NCBI GenBank assembly: GCA_022601535.1
Contig: JAJACK010000001.1
Span: forward strand, 850,893 to 914,892
Reading direction: 5' to 3'
DNA: 64,000 nucleotides
Origin: Chlamydiales bacterium
GTDB taxonomy: Bacteria; Chlamydiota; Chlamydiia; Chlamydiales; JAAKFR01
In this document: one piece after another, positions 24,701 through 33,925 of the stretch
How positions within the stretch are numbered: position 1 is the stretch's first letter
Layout of the letters: each line of letters opens with the position of its first letter
The notes under the pieces: generated by a model
Database searches by the model: none
What the model was told of the DNA's origin: nothing
Seen by the model: only the letters and a program-made list of their open reading frames with translations
Program-made: the position numbers and the translations under genes

Positions 24701-27157
24701 TTAAGCAAGCTCCGGAAAGGCGATACGGAAGACTTCTTCATACTGTTCCACAAAGTGCACTTCGAGTCCTTTTTTCAAGAAATCGGGGAGCTCTTCATAG
24801 TCGCGAAGATTTTCCTTTGGAAAGATCAAAACCTCAAGGCCACTTCGCTTTGCTGCAATCAACTTTTCTCGGATTCCTCCAATTCCCAACACTCGTCCTG
24901 TCAGTGTAATCTCGCCGGTCATTGCTAGATTGTCTAGCACCTCAATATTGAGGAGTAAAGAGAGAAGGGCTGTCACAATTGCAATCCCAGCAGAAGGGCC
25001 ATCTTTAGGAGTTGCCCCTTCTGGGAGGTGGATGTGCACTTGAGATTGCTCGAAGAAAGTGTGTCCAGGAGCGAATTTATGGACAGCGCTGTGGAGGTAG
25101 TTCCACGCAATCTGTGACGACTCTTTCATCACATCGCCGAGTTGTCCAGTCAGCGTCATTTCCGTCTTATCGCTTGCCACTTTGATTGTTTCAATGTAGA
25201 GCGTTGCCCCTCCCATCGAAGTCCAAGCAAGGCCAGTTGCAACACCAACAGGTGTTCTTTTATAGAAACGGTCGCTCAAAAAGATTGGTTTCCCAATGAA
25301 ATCTTCCAAAGTTTTTTTGTTGATATGCCAAACTTTTGTCCGTCTGCGCCCTTTATCTTTTTCTCGAACAAGCTCAAGAGCGACCCTTCGGTACACTTTC
25401 TTGATATTGTTTTCCAACGTTCGAACACCCGCTTCACGGGCATACCCATTGATGATACATTTCAGCGCTTCTGTCGTGAATTTTACATCTGTCGCTTTCA
25501 ATCCCATCTCTTTCCGTGTACGTGGGATAAAATACTTTTTTGCGATCTTTACTTTCTCTTCCATCACATAGCCCGAGAGGCGTAAAATCTCCATCCGGTC
25601 GAGAAGGGGCTCGGGAATTGTATCGAGCACATTTGCCGTCACAATAAAGAGGACATTTGAAAGGTCGACTCGCACGTCGAGGTAGTGGTCGAGGAAGTCT
25701 TTGTTTTGTTCAGGATCGAGAACTTCTAAAAGGGCAGAAGCGGGATCCCCTTGGTAGCTTGCTCCCATTTTATCCACTTCATCGATCATAATCACAGGAT
25801 TCATCGACTGTGTCTGTTTCAATGCTTGAACAATTTTTCCAGGCATTGCTCCAACATATGTACGTCTATGTCCTTTGATTTCAGCTTCATCACGCATTCC
25901 CCCAACAGAGAAGCGGTAAAAGCTTCGGTTGAGAGAGCGTGCGATACTCCGCCCTACACTTGTCTTTCCCACACCTGGAGGACCAACAAGGCAGATAATA
26001 CTCCCTTTCAATCCTTTTGTTAGTTTTCCAACAGAGATCAACTCCAAGATCCGCTCTTTAATCTCTTCCAATCCGTAGTGATCTTTATTCAAAACTTCTT
26101 CTGCTTTGGCTAAATCGTGTCGCTCTTTGCTTGCCAGTCCCCATGGAATGATTGTCAACCAATCGAGGTAGTTGCGGCAAACAGAGTATTCAGCAGACAT
26201 TGAATCAAGAGAGCCGAGTTTATCCATTTCATCTTGAATCGTCTCCATCACAGAGTCTTCGACATCCAATTTTTTGAGACGCTCTTCAAATTTATCGAGG
26301 TCGATCGCCCGCTCTTCTTTCTCAATTCCCAGCTCTTTTTTAATCGTCTTCAGCTGTTCGCGGAGAAAATAATCTTTTTGGCTTTGTGTGATTGTCGTCT
26401 CGATTTTTTGATTGATACTACTTTGAAGATGACTTAAATCGAGCTCCTTTTTAAGGAGGTTGAGGGCAAGGCCAATCCGTTTTTGTAAATCGAACGCCTC
26501 GAGCACTTTTTGTAGCTCCACACGGGTTGCTGTGGTCAATGCAACTGCAAAGTCAGCAAGCTTTCCTGGTTCTGTGAAATCGGAGTGACCTAAAAAGATT
26601 TGGAGCTCTTCTTTAAATAAAGGATTGAGTTTAAGGAGTTCTTTGATCACTGAGATCACATTGATCGAGTACGCTTTCAACTCATCGGTGATCTCCCGCT
26701 CATCGGGGTGGAAACTCACTTTTGCTTTTAAAAATTTTGATTTAAGGGGTTTTTCAATCTTCACCCGCTCTTCCATGTTGAGGACAACTTGCGCTCCTCC
26801 CTCATCCATTGGAATGATCCGCAGGATACGTCCTAAAACACCCACTTTATGAAGGCCACTGAATCCCACTTTCGAGATATTGACACCTTCTTTCTTCGTC
26901 AAAACAAGCGCCACATATTTTTGCTCTTGTTTTGAAATATTTTTTAAGACTTCATAAAAAGGGCCAGGTTCGATGAGAATTGGGGCTGCCATACCGGGGA
27001 AAAAAGGGCGACGGTTTAAAGGGAGGACAAACAGGTCTGTTGGCGCCTTAATTTCATCGATAGGAGTGGTCTCTTCTGAGCTATCTTCCAAAGCCTCTTG
27101 GAGATGCTCTTCTAATGTTTCGGGAGGCTGAAAATGATGCTGTTCTTGGTGTTCCAC
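24701..27157 (-). CDS. lon: ATP-dependent protease Lon
   Basis: An 818-residue LonA protease: N-terminal substrate-binding domain, long coiled-coil region, AAA+ domain with Walker A GPPGVGKTSVGRS and Walker B VIMIDEVDKM, and C-terminal protease domain with the catalytic serine in KDGPSAGIAIV and the lysine further on. It degrades misfolded and regulatory proteins in the cytoplasm. The start is GTG 27155-27157, supported by AAGGA six bases upstream. A short extra N-terminal tail (HQEQHHF...) precedes the LAN domain. Place beside tsaB matches C. trachomatis CT343-CT344. Confidence 0.95.
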   Translation of the reverse strand: MEHQEQHHFQPPETLEEHLQEALEDSSEETTPIDEIKAPTDLFVLPLNRRPFFPGMAAPILIEPGPFYEVLKNISKQEQKYVALVLTKKEGVNISKVGFSGLHKVGVLGRILRIIPMDEGGAQVVLNMEERVKIEKPLKSKFLKAKVSFHPDEREITDELKAYSINVISVIKELLKLNPLFKEELQIFLGHSDFTEPGKLADFAVALTTATRVELQKVLEAFDLQKRIGLALNLLKKELDLSHLQSSINQKIETTITQSQKDYFLREQLKTIKKELGIEKEERAIDLDKFEERLKKLDVEDSVMETIQDEMDKLGSLDSMSAEYSVCRNYLDWLTIIPWGLASKERHDLAKAEEVLNKDHYGLEEIKERILELISVGKLTKGLKGSIICLVGPPGVGKTSVGRSIARSLNRSFYRFSVGGMRDEAEIKGHRRTYVGAMPGKIVQALKQTQSMNPVIMIDEVDKMGASYQGDPASALLEVLDPEQNKDFLDHYLDVRVDLSNVLFIVTANVLDTIPEPLLDRMEILRLSGYVMEEKVKIAKKYFIPRTRKEMGLKATDVKFTTEALKCIINGYAREAGVRTLENNIKKVYRRVALELVREKDKGRRRTKVWHINKKTLEDFIGKPIFLSDRFYKRTPVGVATGLAWTSMGGATLYIETIKVASDKTEMTLTGQLGDVMKESSQIAWNYLHSAVHKFAPGHTFFEQSQVHIHLPEGATPKDGPSAGIAIVTALLSLLLNIEVLDNLAMTGEITLTGRVLGIGGIREKLIAAKRSGLEVLIFPKENLRDYEELPDFLKKGLEVHFVEQYEEVFRIAFPELA

Positions 27158-27172
27158 ACTGATTCCTTCAAA

Positions 27173-27200
27173 ATTGTATCAAACTCAGCAAGTCTATCAA
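27173..27200 (-). promoter_or_regulatory. Putative promoter of the lon cluster
   Basis: On the minus strand: TTGATA (27200-27195), a 16-base spacer, TACAAT (27178-27173), 15 bases before the lon GTG. Both hexamers match the vegetative consensus in at least four positions. No CIRCE-type inverted repeat is visible. Confidence 0.5.
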
Positions 27201-27236
27201 AATTGCTCCAAAAGATGCAAGGCGTACAATCTCTTA

Positions 27237-27265
27237 TTTACCTTATTACTACAATATCATATAAT
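27237..27265 (+). promoter_or_regulatory. Putative promoter of tsaB
   Basis: TTTACC (27237-27242), an exact 17-base spacer, and a perfect TATAAT (27260-27265), 29 bases before the tsaB ATG, in a very AT-rich stretch between divergent lon and tsaB. Confidence 0.5.
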
Positions 27266-27294
27266 TGATTATTATTATTCTTAATTTTAATCGT

Positions 27295-27840
27295 ATGACA
27301 ATACTTATAATTGATTCTAGTACAGAGAGATCCCAGGTTATTATGGCTAAGGATTTTGAAAATTTTGAAGTGAAACGGCTTCCGCCAGGATTGAAAAATT
27401 CACACCTTTTAACCTCTCTTATAGAAGAGTTTGATGCTCCTCCTGATAAAATTGCAGTTACCACAGAACCAGGGTCTTACACGGGAATTCGCCTTGGGCT
27501 TGCCATAGCCAAAGGGCTCGCCTTTCTACGCACCCTTCCAATTACTGAACTCAACACCCTTTCAGGCTTTATCCCTCCCCGAGATGGTCGCTTCCTCTCC
27601 CTCATCGATGCGAGAGGGGCAGGTGTCTACACCCTTCTTCAAGAGAGGCTAGGAGATGAGGTCAAAGAGCTAGGCTCTCCGGAGCTCACACCTCTAGAAG
27701 AGCTTCCCACCCGCCTTCTGGCATGTGAAGGGGTTGTGGGTCCCAATTTGAGTCGATTTGATCTTCTCAAAGGGCATGAGACTTATGCTGATCCAAAACA
27801 TCTCATAAGTAAAACATTAACTAAAAACAGGAGTTTATAA
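27295..27840 (+). CDS. tsaB: TsaB-like tRNA threonylcarbamoyladenosine biosynthesis protein
   Basis: A 181-residue ASKHA-fold protein with the TsaB pattern: an N-terminal LIIDSSTERSQV phosphate-binding strand, GPGSYTGIRLGLA-like TEPGSYTGIRLGLAIAKGLA and an IDARGAGVY segment. With TsaD and TsaE it makes the t6A37 modification of ANN-decoding tRNAs. It is shorter than the usual 220-230 residues, lacking much of the C-terminal half. The start at ATG 27295 removes a non-family extension (from 27265). Position matches C. trachomatis CT343. Confidence 0.82.
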   Translation: MTILIIDSSTERSQVIMAKDFENFEVKRLPPGLKNSHLLTSLIEEFDAPPDKIAVTTEPGSYTGIRLGLAIAKGLAFLRTLPITELNTLSGFIPPRDGRFLSLIDARGAGVYTLLQERLGDEVKELGSPELTPLEELPTRLLACEGVVGPNLSRFDLLKGHETYADPKHLISKTLTKNRSL

Positions 27841-28029
27841 ATGTCAATTAGTCGAAATAGTTCAGGAAGTCAAATTAATCATCCTATTACGCATGATCCT
27901 AGAGGATTGCCGTGGGAAGGGAGTCAACGGTTACAATTTGCGCAAGTATTGATCGCTGTGGTAGCTGAATCAATGGAAAAGAAAGCTTCTGAAAAGGCTG
28001 CGAATGCTAAATTAGATAAAAATTCGTGA
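27841..28029 (+). CDS. Hypothetical small protein, 62 aa
   Basis: A 62-residue soluble protein, Ser/Asn-rich at the start and helical with many Ala and Lys at the end. Its ATG follows the tsaB stop codon directly and a GGAG Shine-Dalgarno lies in the last tsaB codons (27830-27833). No family is recognised. It is the first of three small genes that separate tsaB from rpsU, which are adjacent in C. trachomatis. Confidence 0.55.
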   Translation: MSISRNSSGSQINHPITHDPRGLPWEGSQRLQFAQVLIAVVAESMEKKASEKAANAKLDKNS

Positions 28030-28065
28030 GATCAGAATTTACAATTAAACAAGCCGAGGAATACA

Positions 28066-28221
28066 ATGTCAGCAATATCTGGAACAACGAACCTAACTTA
28101 TGTGCAATTACAGGGAGGGGAGGAGTTGGATGTTGAAAGTGAAGAAGAAGACCTAGGCTATGTGTCTGGAGATCAAAATTATGGGCGAGATGGGTATGAA
28201 AGTGGAGAAGTCCCTGAATAG
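28066..28221 (+). CDS. Hypothetical acidic micro-protein, 51 aa
   Basis: A 51-residue frame (MSAISGTTNLTYVQLQGGEE... ending GYESGEVPE) with an AGCCGAGGA ribosome-binding region 5-6 bases before the ATG. It is strongly acidic (about 13 Asp/Glu), has a run of glutamates and repeated Gly-Tyr pairs, and lacks hydrophobic segments. Composition and the good ribosome-binding site favour a real gene, but no function can be proposed. Confidence 0.5.
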   Translation: MSAISGTTNLTYVQLQGGEELDVESEEEDLGYVSGDQNYGRDGYESGEVPE

Positions 28222-28244
28222 AACTAAAAAGAGAGGAGTGTGTT

Positions 28245-28658
28245 ATGGCTGTTGCATCTACTAAACCATATTCAGTTACCGAAGTTTTTTTTCTAAATGT
28301 ATCTCAAGAAGGATTTTCTAATTTAGATAAGACTGTAGGGTGTCTTTTTAGGAAACGAAAAGAAGAGATTAAATGTGCAGGAAGAGGTACCGATTCAGAG
28401 TGTTGGTTTTATGACGTGTATCGCCATCTTGAAAGCCAGAGAAAGGGTCTTTTTGCTGCCTCAGTTGCTGTCGGAGTCACTCAAAAATTTTTTGAAACAT
28501 ATGGAGACAATTTGGAGAAGCTATTAGAGGGTTTTCCTATTCGTGTGACAGTTTCAGTGGTAAAGGATGTCGAGAGCTCAGAGCCTTTGATCTTTGCTAA
28601 ATTTGTGCAATTTATGCCAGATATTCCCCCTCTTATGGGCCTCGGCTCGGCTGGTTAA
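28245..28658 (+). CDS. Hypothetical protein, 137 aa
   Basis: A 137-residue soluble protein with an AGAGGAG ribosome-binding site (28231-28237) 7 bases before the ATG. The middle contains CAGRGTDSECWFYDVYRHLE and a hydrophobic LFAASVAVGVTQKFF helix; the end is a strand-rich region. No family is recognised. It closes the group of three small genes between tsaB and rpsU; the rpsU promoter begins 22 bases after its stop. Confidence 0.6.
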   Translation: MAVASTKPYSVTEVFFLNVSQEGFSNLDKTVGCLFRKRKEEIKCAGRGTDSECWFYDVYRHLESQRKGLFAASVAVGVTQKFFETYGDNLEKLLEGFPIRVTVSVVKDVESSEPLIFAKFVQFMPDIPPLMGLGSAG

Positions 28659-28679
28659 TGTCCTCTCGGGTTTTCTCTG

Positions 28680-28708
28680 TTGCCTTTTTAGGAAATTCTT
28701 GCTATACT
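28680..28708 (+). promoter_or_regulatory. Promoter of rpsU
   Basis: TTGCCT (28680-28685), a 17-base spacer, TATACT (28703-28708), 35 bases before the rpsU ATG, which has a strong AAAGGAGA Shine-Dalgarno. Likely also serves dnaJ, 1 base after rpsU. Confidence 0.62.
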
Positions 28709-28743
28709 AATAGCCTAATCATTTAATTTGAAAAAGGAGATCT

Positions 28744-28923
28744 ATGACCCTCATTAAAGTGCGTATTGGCGAATCAATCGAAAAATCACTTCGTATATTA
28801 AAGAAAAAACTTGATAAGGAAGGTGTCATGAAGGCTGCTAAGGCTCATCGCTACCGTGTAAAGCCATCGGTCATGAAGCGAGAGAAGTCAAAAGCTGCTG
28901 CAAAATACCGGCACAAATCATAA
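28744..28923 (+). CDS. rpsU: Ribosomal protein S21
   Basis: A 59-residue basic protein with the S21 pattern ([22 protein letters not shown], then a Lys/Arg-rich tail ending KYRHKS). It is a 30S subunit protein that helps start-site selection. It has its own promoter and a strong Shine-Dalgarno (AAAGGAGA, 28732-28739), and dnaJ begins immediately after it, the order known from C. trachomatis CT342-CT341. Confidence 0.93.
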   Translation: MTLIKVRIGESIEKSLRILKKKLDKEGVMKAAKAHRYRVKPSVMKREKSKAAAKYRHKS

Positions 28924-28933
28924 GATGCAGACA

Positions 28934-30082
28934 ATGGATTTCTACCAAATTTTAGGCATTTCCAAGACGGCTTCTCCCGATGAGATCAAAAAGGGTTATC
29001 GGAAGATGGCTGTGAAGTATCACCCCGACAAAAATCAGGGAGATGCGGAGGCTGAAGCGAAGTTTAAAGAGATTTCTGAAGCATATGAAGTGCTCTCGGA
29101 TCCTCAAAAACGGGAGATGTACGACCGTTATGGAAAAGAGGGTGTCTCTGGTGGAGCAGCTGGAGGAGCTCAAGGATTTGGTTCGATGGACGATGCGCTA
29201 CGGACGTTTATGGATGCTTTTGGCGGCGGTGGAGGTGGAGGAGGCTCTATCTTCGATTCTCTATTTGGTGGAATGGGTGGTGGCCAAGGGGGAGGCAGTT
29301 ATGCTTCTCAAGGGGCGAGCAAAAAAGCGACGATCACCATTTCATTTGATGAAGCTGCAAAGGGCATTGAAAAAGAGTTGATGGTGACCAACTATAAAGC
29401 ATGCCAAACATGCCACGGACAAGGAGCTGAATCGAGCTCTGATATACAACAATGTTCCCGTTGTGGGGGTGCTGGACAGGTCTACCAGACGCGCGGGTTT
29501 TTCAGTATGTCTTCGAGTTGTCCACAGTGTAGTGGGACAGGGCAGATGATCAAAAACCCGTGCAAGACATGTCGAGGAGAAGGGCGTGTCAAAGAGAAGC
29601 AACATGTAAAGATTCCGATACCACCTGGTGTCGACAATGGAATGCGTTTAAAGATGAGTGGTTATGGAGATGCTGGACAAGGAGGAGGACCTGCGGGCGA
29701 TCTTTTTGTTTTCATCAACGTGAAGGGACATCCACTTTTTGAGCGTGAAGGAGATGATATTACTTTTGATCTTCCTCTTGGTTTTGCAGAAGCAGCGCTT
29801 GGGATCAAAAAGAAGATTCCAACGATGGGAGAACACTGCCTATTGACCATTCCTGAAGGGACGCAAAGTGGAAAAGTGTTCCGGATGCGTGGAAAAGGAT
29901 TTCCCAACGTTCACGGACGGGGAAGAGGAGATCTTTTGATCAGGGCGGTTGTTGAAACACCAACCCATTTAACAGATGATCAGAAGAAAATGTTGAAACA
30001 ATTTGGAGATACAGAAGGAGTCGATAACTTACCGGGGAAGAAAGGATTTCTCGATAAGATGAAAGGTTTTTTCGGGGGATAA
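28934..30082 (+). CDS. dnaJ: Chaperone DnaJ
   Basis: A 382-residue full-length DnaJ: J domain ([20 protein letters not shown], with HPD in YHPDKNQGD), a Gly/Phe-rich linker with a run of glycines, a zinc-binding domain with four CxxCxGxG-type repeats ([32 protein letters not shown]), and two C-terminal substrate-binding domains. It stimulates DnaK. ATG 28925 gives three more residues; ATG 28934 fits the family start better. A 54-base piece of its J-domain sequence (29018-29071) is repeated almost exactly in the membrane J-protein gene at 32501. Confidence 0.95.
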   Translation: MDFYQILGISKTASPDEIKKGYRKMAVKYHPDKNQGDAEAEAKFKEISEAYEVLSDPQKREMYDRYGKEGVSGGAAGGAQGFGSMDDALRTFMDAFGGGGGGGGSIFDSLFGGMGGGQGGGSYASQGASKKATITISFDEAAKGIEKELMVTNYKACQTCHGQGAESSSDIQQCSRCGGAGQVYQTRGFFSMSSSCPQCSGTGQMIKNPCKTCRGEGRVKEKQHVKIPIPPGVDNGMRLKMSGYGDAGQGGGPAGDLFVFINVKGHPLFEREGDDITFDLPLGFAEAALGIKKKIPTMGEHCLLTIPEGTQSGKVFRMRGKGFPNVHGRGRGDLLIRAVVETPTHLTDDQKKMLKQFGDTEGVDNLPGKKGFLDKMKGFFGG

Positions 30083-30085
30083 ACC

Positions 30086-32098
30086 ATGCGTGATACAAAT
30101 CTTACACTCTCATCAAAACGAGCATTAGAAGCATTTGAAAAGATGGTTCTTGCCCGCTTCACCGATGAGAAAATGCATAAACTTGTGAAGCAAAATAAAG
30201 GGGGGACCTTTCAACTTGCGGCATCTGGCCATGAGATGATTGGGGCAGTTTGCGCTCTAGCTTTAGAGTCTGGTAAAGACTGGAGTTGCCCTTACTACCG
30301 GGATCAACCATTTGCTATTGCTCTTGGATCAGATCTCACTGAGCTTTTCGGTGTCTTTTTAGGACGTGCGACCAAAAATCATTCAGGTGGGCGGATGATG
30401 CCGTACCACTTCTCTCATCAAGATCTTCGTATTATTTGCCAATCGAGTGTTGTAGGAAGTCAATTTCTCCATGCTGTTGGACGGGCGTGGGCGATCAAAA
30501 ATCTTGGGAAAGATGAAGTTGTCTATGTTTCGGCAGGGGATGGGGCGACGTCTCAAGGAGATTTCCATGAAGCGCTTAATTTTGCAACGATCCACGCTCT
30601 TCCTGTGATTTTTGTGATCCAAGATAATGGAATGGCAATTTCTGTCCCTCAATCAGAGCAAACATCTGGCGGCTCTGTTGCAAAAATGGCACAAGGGTAT
30701 GAAGGGCTCACCATTCACGATGTGGATGGAACCGATTACGAAAAGCTTCAGGTTGCAATGAACAGCGCTGTTGAAAAAGGGCGTAAAAATCAAGGGGCGA
30801 GCCTGATTGTGGCACATGTTCCCCGTTTAGCAGCGCACAGCAACAGTGATGATCCACGGAAATACCAAGAGAGTTTCGATGAGCAAACACTTCCCGATCC
30901 AATCATCCGCTTTGAAAAATGGCTTGTAGAGCAAGAGCTTGCAACAGAAGATCAGCTTGAAAAGTTACGTCGCAAAGCATTTGCAACTGTTGAAGAGGCC
31001 GCTAAAGCTGCAGAAGAACTCCCTTATCCTCAAAAGGGGAGCGCCTCACAACATGTTTTTGCTCCTTTTTCACCTCCTATTTCAACCCTCGAAACAATTT
31101 CTGATGAAAAGATTACGATGATGGATGGCCTTAACCACGCTCTTATTGAAGAGATGGAAAATGATCCTTATGTCGTTGTCTTTGGGCAAGATGTTGCACA
31201 TGGAAAAGGAGGCGTTTTTGGTGTAACCCGAGGATTGACCGATAAATTTGGGGATGAACGGTGCTTTAATACCCCTCTTGCTGAATCGACGATTATTGGA
31301 ACGGCAATTGGAATGGCGATGGATGGCCTTCACAAACCAGTTGTAGAGATTCAATTTGCCGATTACCTTTGGACGGCGATCAATCAACTTTTCAACGAAG
31401 CTTCAAGCATTCATTACCGCTCTAACGGTGAATTTGATGTGCCAATCACTGTTCGGATGCCATGTGGAGGTTACATCCAAGGAGGACCCTACCACTCTCA
31501 AAGTATCGAAGGGTTTTTAGCTCACTGCCCAGGTTTAAAAGTGGTGATTCCGAGTAATGCTGCTGATGCCAAAGGGCTTCTTAAAACTGCAATTCGCGAC
31601 CCCAATCCTGTGATCTTTCTCGAACACAAAGGGCTTTACCGGCAACAAAAATTTGCAGCTCGCCCAGAGCCAACTAAAGAAGGATTGATTCCTTTTGGTG
31701 AAGCATCGATTATCCGTGAAGGGGAAGACCTTACCCTTGTCACCTATGGAATGACAGTTCTTATGGCAAAAGAGATTGCAGAAAAGCTCAGCTATGAAGG
31801 GATCTCTGTTGAAGTGATCGACCTTCGAACGATTGTTCCTCTCGATATCAACACAGTTTTAACCTCGGTTAAAAAGACTGGGAAATTGATTGTTGCGCAT
31901 GAAGCTTCGCTCAACTGTGGCTTTGGCGCTGAAGTTGTCGCTCGCATAGCACAAGATGGGTTTGATTATCTCGATGCACCAATCAAACGGATTGGAGCAC
32001 TCGACTGCGCGGTTCCTTATAGCAAGCCTTTAGAAACAGAAATGTTACCTCAGGCAAGCGAACTTGAAGCTGAAATCCGCTCCCTTGCTCGTTATTGA
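30086..32098 (+). CDS. pdhA-pdhB: 2-oxo acid dehydrogenase E1, fused alpha and beta subunits
   Basis: A 670-residue protein. Residues 1-340 are the E1 alpha subunit with the thiamine diphosphate motif (GDGATSQGDFHEALNFA ... QDNGMAIS). From about residue 345 (MMDGLNHALIEEMENDPYVV) it is the E1 beta subunit, with EGFLAHCPGLKVVIPSNAADAKG and the C-terminal IVAHEASLNCGFGAEV. It decarboxylates pyruvate or a branched-chain keto acid and loads a lipoyl E2. The fusion matches C. trachomatis CT340; substrate choice is uncertain. It follows dnaJ after three bases. Confidence 0.9.
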   Translation: MRDTNLTLSSKRALEAFEKMVLARFTDEKMHKLVKQNKGGTFQLAASGHEMIGAVCALALESGKDWSCPYYRDQPFAIALGSDLTELFGVFLGRATKNHSGGRMMPYHFSHQDLRIICQSSVVGSQFLHAVGRAWAIKNLGKDEVVYVSAGDGATSQGDFHEALNFATIHALPVIFVIQDNGMAISVPQSEQTSGGSVAKMAQGYEGLTIHDVDGTDYEKLQVAMNSAVEKGRKNQGASLIVAHVPRLAAHSNSDDPRKYQESFDEQTLPDPIIRFEKWLVEQELATEDQLEKLRRKAFATVEEAAKAAEELPYPQKGSASQHVFAPFSPPISTLETISDEKITMMDGLNHALIEEMENDPYVVVFGQDVAHGKGGVFGVTRGLTDKFGDERCFNTPLAESTIIGTAIGMAMDGLHKPVVEIQFADYLWTAINQLFNEASSIHYRSNGEFDVPITVRMPCGGYIQGGPYHSQSIEGFLAHCPGLKVVIPSNAADAKGLLKTAIRDPNPVIFLEHKGLYRQQKFAARPEPTKEGLIPFGEASIIREGEDLTLVTYGMTVLMAKEIAEKLSYEGISVEVIDLRTIVPLDINTVLTSVKKTGKLIVAHEASLNCGFGAEVVARIAQDGFDYLDAPIKRIGALDCAVPYSKPLETEMLPQASELEAEIRSLARY

Positions 32099-32116
32099 TA
32101 AAAAAAAAGTTAAAAA

Positions 32117-32587
32117 ATGATTCCTTCCTGTAGATGTAATTGCTTTTCAAGTCTATTTTCAATGGATTCTAATGATGCATCTTCTATTAAGGTTTCTGTA
32201 ATTGCACTGCTAATTATAGGAGCTGGAATTGGGCTGTTTATAGTGGGAAATAGTGGGTATTTGGGGAACCTTCCCTCCCTATCAAAGGGGGGATCAGTTG
32301 GGCTGATAATCTTAGGTTCAGCTTGTTTTTTGGTCGGTTTGAGTCCTCTCTTTTATTATCTATATCAAGAAGAGAAAGTTCAGGAAAAAGAACAGGAAAA
32401 GATAGAGGAAAAGGCTAAGAATTCTTATGAAATCTTAGGAATTTCAAAGGATGCTTCTGAGTCAGAGATAAAGAAGGCTTATTTCCAACTAGCACGTCAG
32501 TATCACCCCGACAAAAACCAGGGAGATGCAGAGGCTGAAGCGAAGTTTAAAGAGGTTTTATCCGCTTATCAAACTCTTGTAGGGTAA
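32117..32587 (+). CDS. Membrane-anchored J-domain protein
   Basis: A 156-residue protein: two hydrophobic segments (about residues 25-45 and 58-80), a charged Glu/Lys linker, and a C-terminal J domain ([23 protein letters not shown] in [10 protein letters not shown]). It should recruit DnaK to a membrane. Its sequence 32501-32554 is identical to dnaJ 29018-29071 at 52 of 54 bases, while the neighbouring J-domain sequence has diverged. The paired membrane segments resemble Inc proteins, so delivery to the inclusion or host is possible, but not shown. The 3' end overlaps comEC by 41 bp, tail to tail. Confidence 0.75.
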   Translation: MIPSCRCNCFSSLFSMDSNDASSIKVSVIALLIIGAGIGLFIVGNSGYLGNLPSLSKGGSVGLIILGSACFLVGLSPLFYYLYQEEKVQEKEQEKIEEKAKNSYEILGISKDASESEIKKAYFQLARQYHPDKNQGDAEAEAKFKEVLSAYQTLVG

Positions 32588-33863
32588 GGCCAACAGCTCC
32601 GATCAATGTCACACAAACCACCATTAGCCAAAGAGGCATCTCTTCGATGTAGATGCCGCCGTAGTTGTGCGTTGTCAATTTGAGCATCCAATGTGTCAAT
32701 AGATCTGTAATTGGATAGAGAGGCAAAAGAGAGAGTGCAATGGCTGTTAGGAAAGGGAAGAAGAGATTGAAAAGGAGGCCAATTGGATGAAAGAGATGAA
32801 AATGGTAGAGAAGGAGAGGTAAGATGGTGAGATTAACAGCTAAGGTGAGTGCAGAGAGTTCGCGAAAAAATGCAGTGAATAGATAACCGATTTGCCAAAA
32901 AAAAGAGTGGCAACTCGCTTCATAGAGGGTTGGTTTGGGAAAGAAAATTTGTAAGAGGCGATCGATTGGGCGGTAGAAGAGAAGAAGTCCTCCTGTCGCG
33001 AGAAAAGAGAGTTGAAATCCGATTGACAAGCAACTGAAAGGGTCGAGTAGAAGGCCGATCCAAAGAGCTGCACCCAACGTATTGAGAGCATAGGTTTTCT
33101 TTTCTAGAAATTCACCTCCCAGATAAATCATCATAAAGATCCAAGCTCGTTGCACAGAGGGGCTATTGCCGATAAAAAGGGCAAAGAGCGTCATGAGAAG
33201 AGCTGTGACAATGGTTTCTATTTTAGGAGGAAGGATTTTATTGAGTAAGAAATGGAGAAGGAAAACAAGAAGACCAAAATGGAAACCTGAAATAGCAAGA
33301 AGATGGAGAAGCCCCAATTGACTAAATTCTTTTTTCATCTCCAAATCATTGAGCTCCCCGGTAAGAAGAGCTGAAATAAAGGTCGCAGACCGTTGGTAGC
33401 GAAACAGTTTTTGGACTGTTTGCTTGATCCTTTTTTTTGAATCATATCGCCATTTTGCTAGAGAAAACGTGTGCATAAGAGGAGAGATTTCTTCTGCTTT
33501 AAAGGTTTTATCTGTTGTCCACTTCCCTTTTACAATGTGATGGTGTCTTCCATCGAGCGGTTTTTTTGTTGTGATATAGCAAGGGACATGGTTGAGTTTA
33601 CCCGAGTAGGTCCAACTAAAATTGTGTTTGATCGAAGAGATTTTAAAGGTACCTTCTTCTTGCTTTTGAAATCCATTTTGGATAAGTGGTAGAGGTAAGA
33701 GAAATAGAAAAACAAGATGAGGGAGTTTTTTAGGAATTGTTCCAATCAAAAAAGGAAGAGGGAAGAGAGCCCATGGGGAGCAGAGGGCGAAGAGAGTTCC
33801 TAAGAGATAGGTGAGACCATAAAGAAGAGCAGGAGTTTTGTGCCAAAGAAAAAAGGTTTTCAT
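32547..33863 (-). CDS. comEC: ComEC/Rec2-family membrane protein
   Basis: A 438-residue polytopic membrane protein with the ComEC competence-domain signature [13 protein letters not shown] and [13 protein letters not shown]. In transformable bacteria ComEC forms the inner-membrane channel for DNA uptake. This copy stops after the membrane domain and lacks the C-terminal metallo-beta-lactamase-like domain of full-length ComEC, as the chlamydial CT339 product also appears to do. No other competence genes are in the window. It is transcribed opposite to its neighbours. Confidence 0.85.
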   Translation of the reverse strand: MKTFFLWHKTPALLYGLTYLLGTLFALCSPWALFPLPFLIGTIPKKLPHLVFLFLLPLPLIQNGFQKQEEGTFKISSIKHNFSWTYSGKLNHVPCYITTKKPLDGRHHHIVKGKWTTDKTFKAEEISPLMHTFSLAKWRYDSKKRIKQTVQKLFRYQRSATFISALLTGELNDLEMKKEFSQLGLLHLLAISGFHFGLLVFLLHFLLNKILPPKIETIVTALLMTLFALFIGNSPSVQRAWIFMMIYLGGEFLEKKTYALNTLGAALWIGLLLDPFSCLSIGFQLSFLATGGLLLFYRPIDRLLQIFFPKPTLYEASCHSFFWQIGYLFTAFFRELSALTLAVNLTILPLLLYHFHLFHPIGLLFNLFFPFLTAIALSLLPLYPITDLLTHWMLKLTTHNYGGIYIEEMPLWLMVVCVTLIGAVGLTLQEFDKRIKPL

Positions 33864-33925
33864 AGAAATAAAATAATTTTATTCTAACCCTTCTTTTTTT
33901 ACATCCTTTGACATAGGTTTAAATA

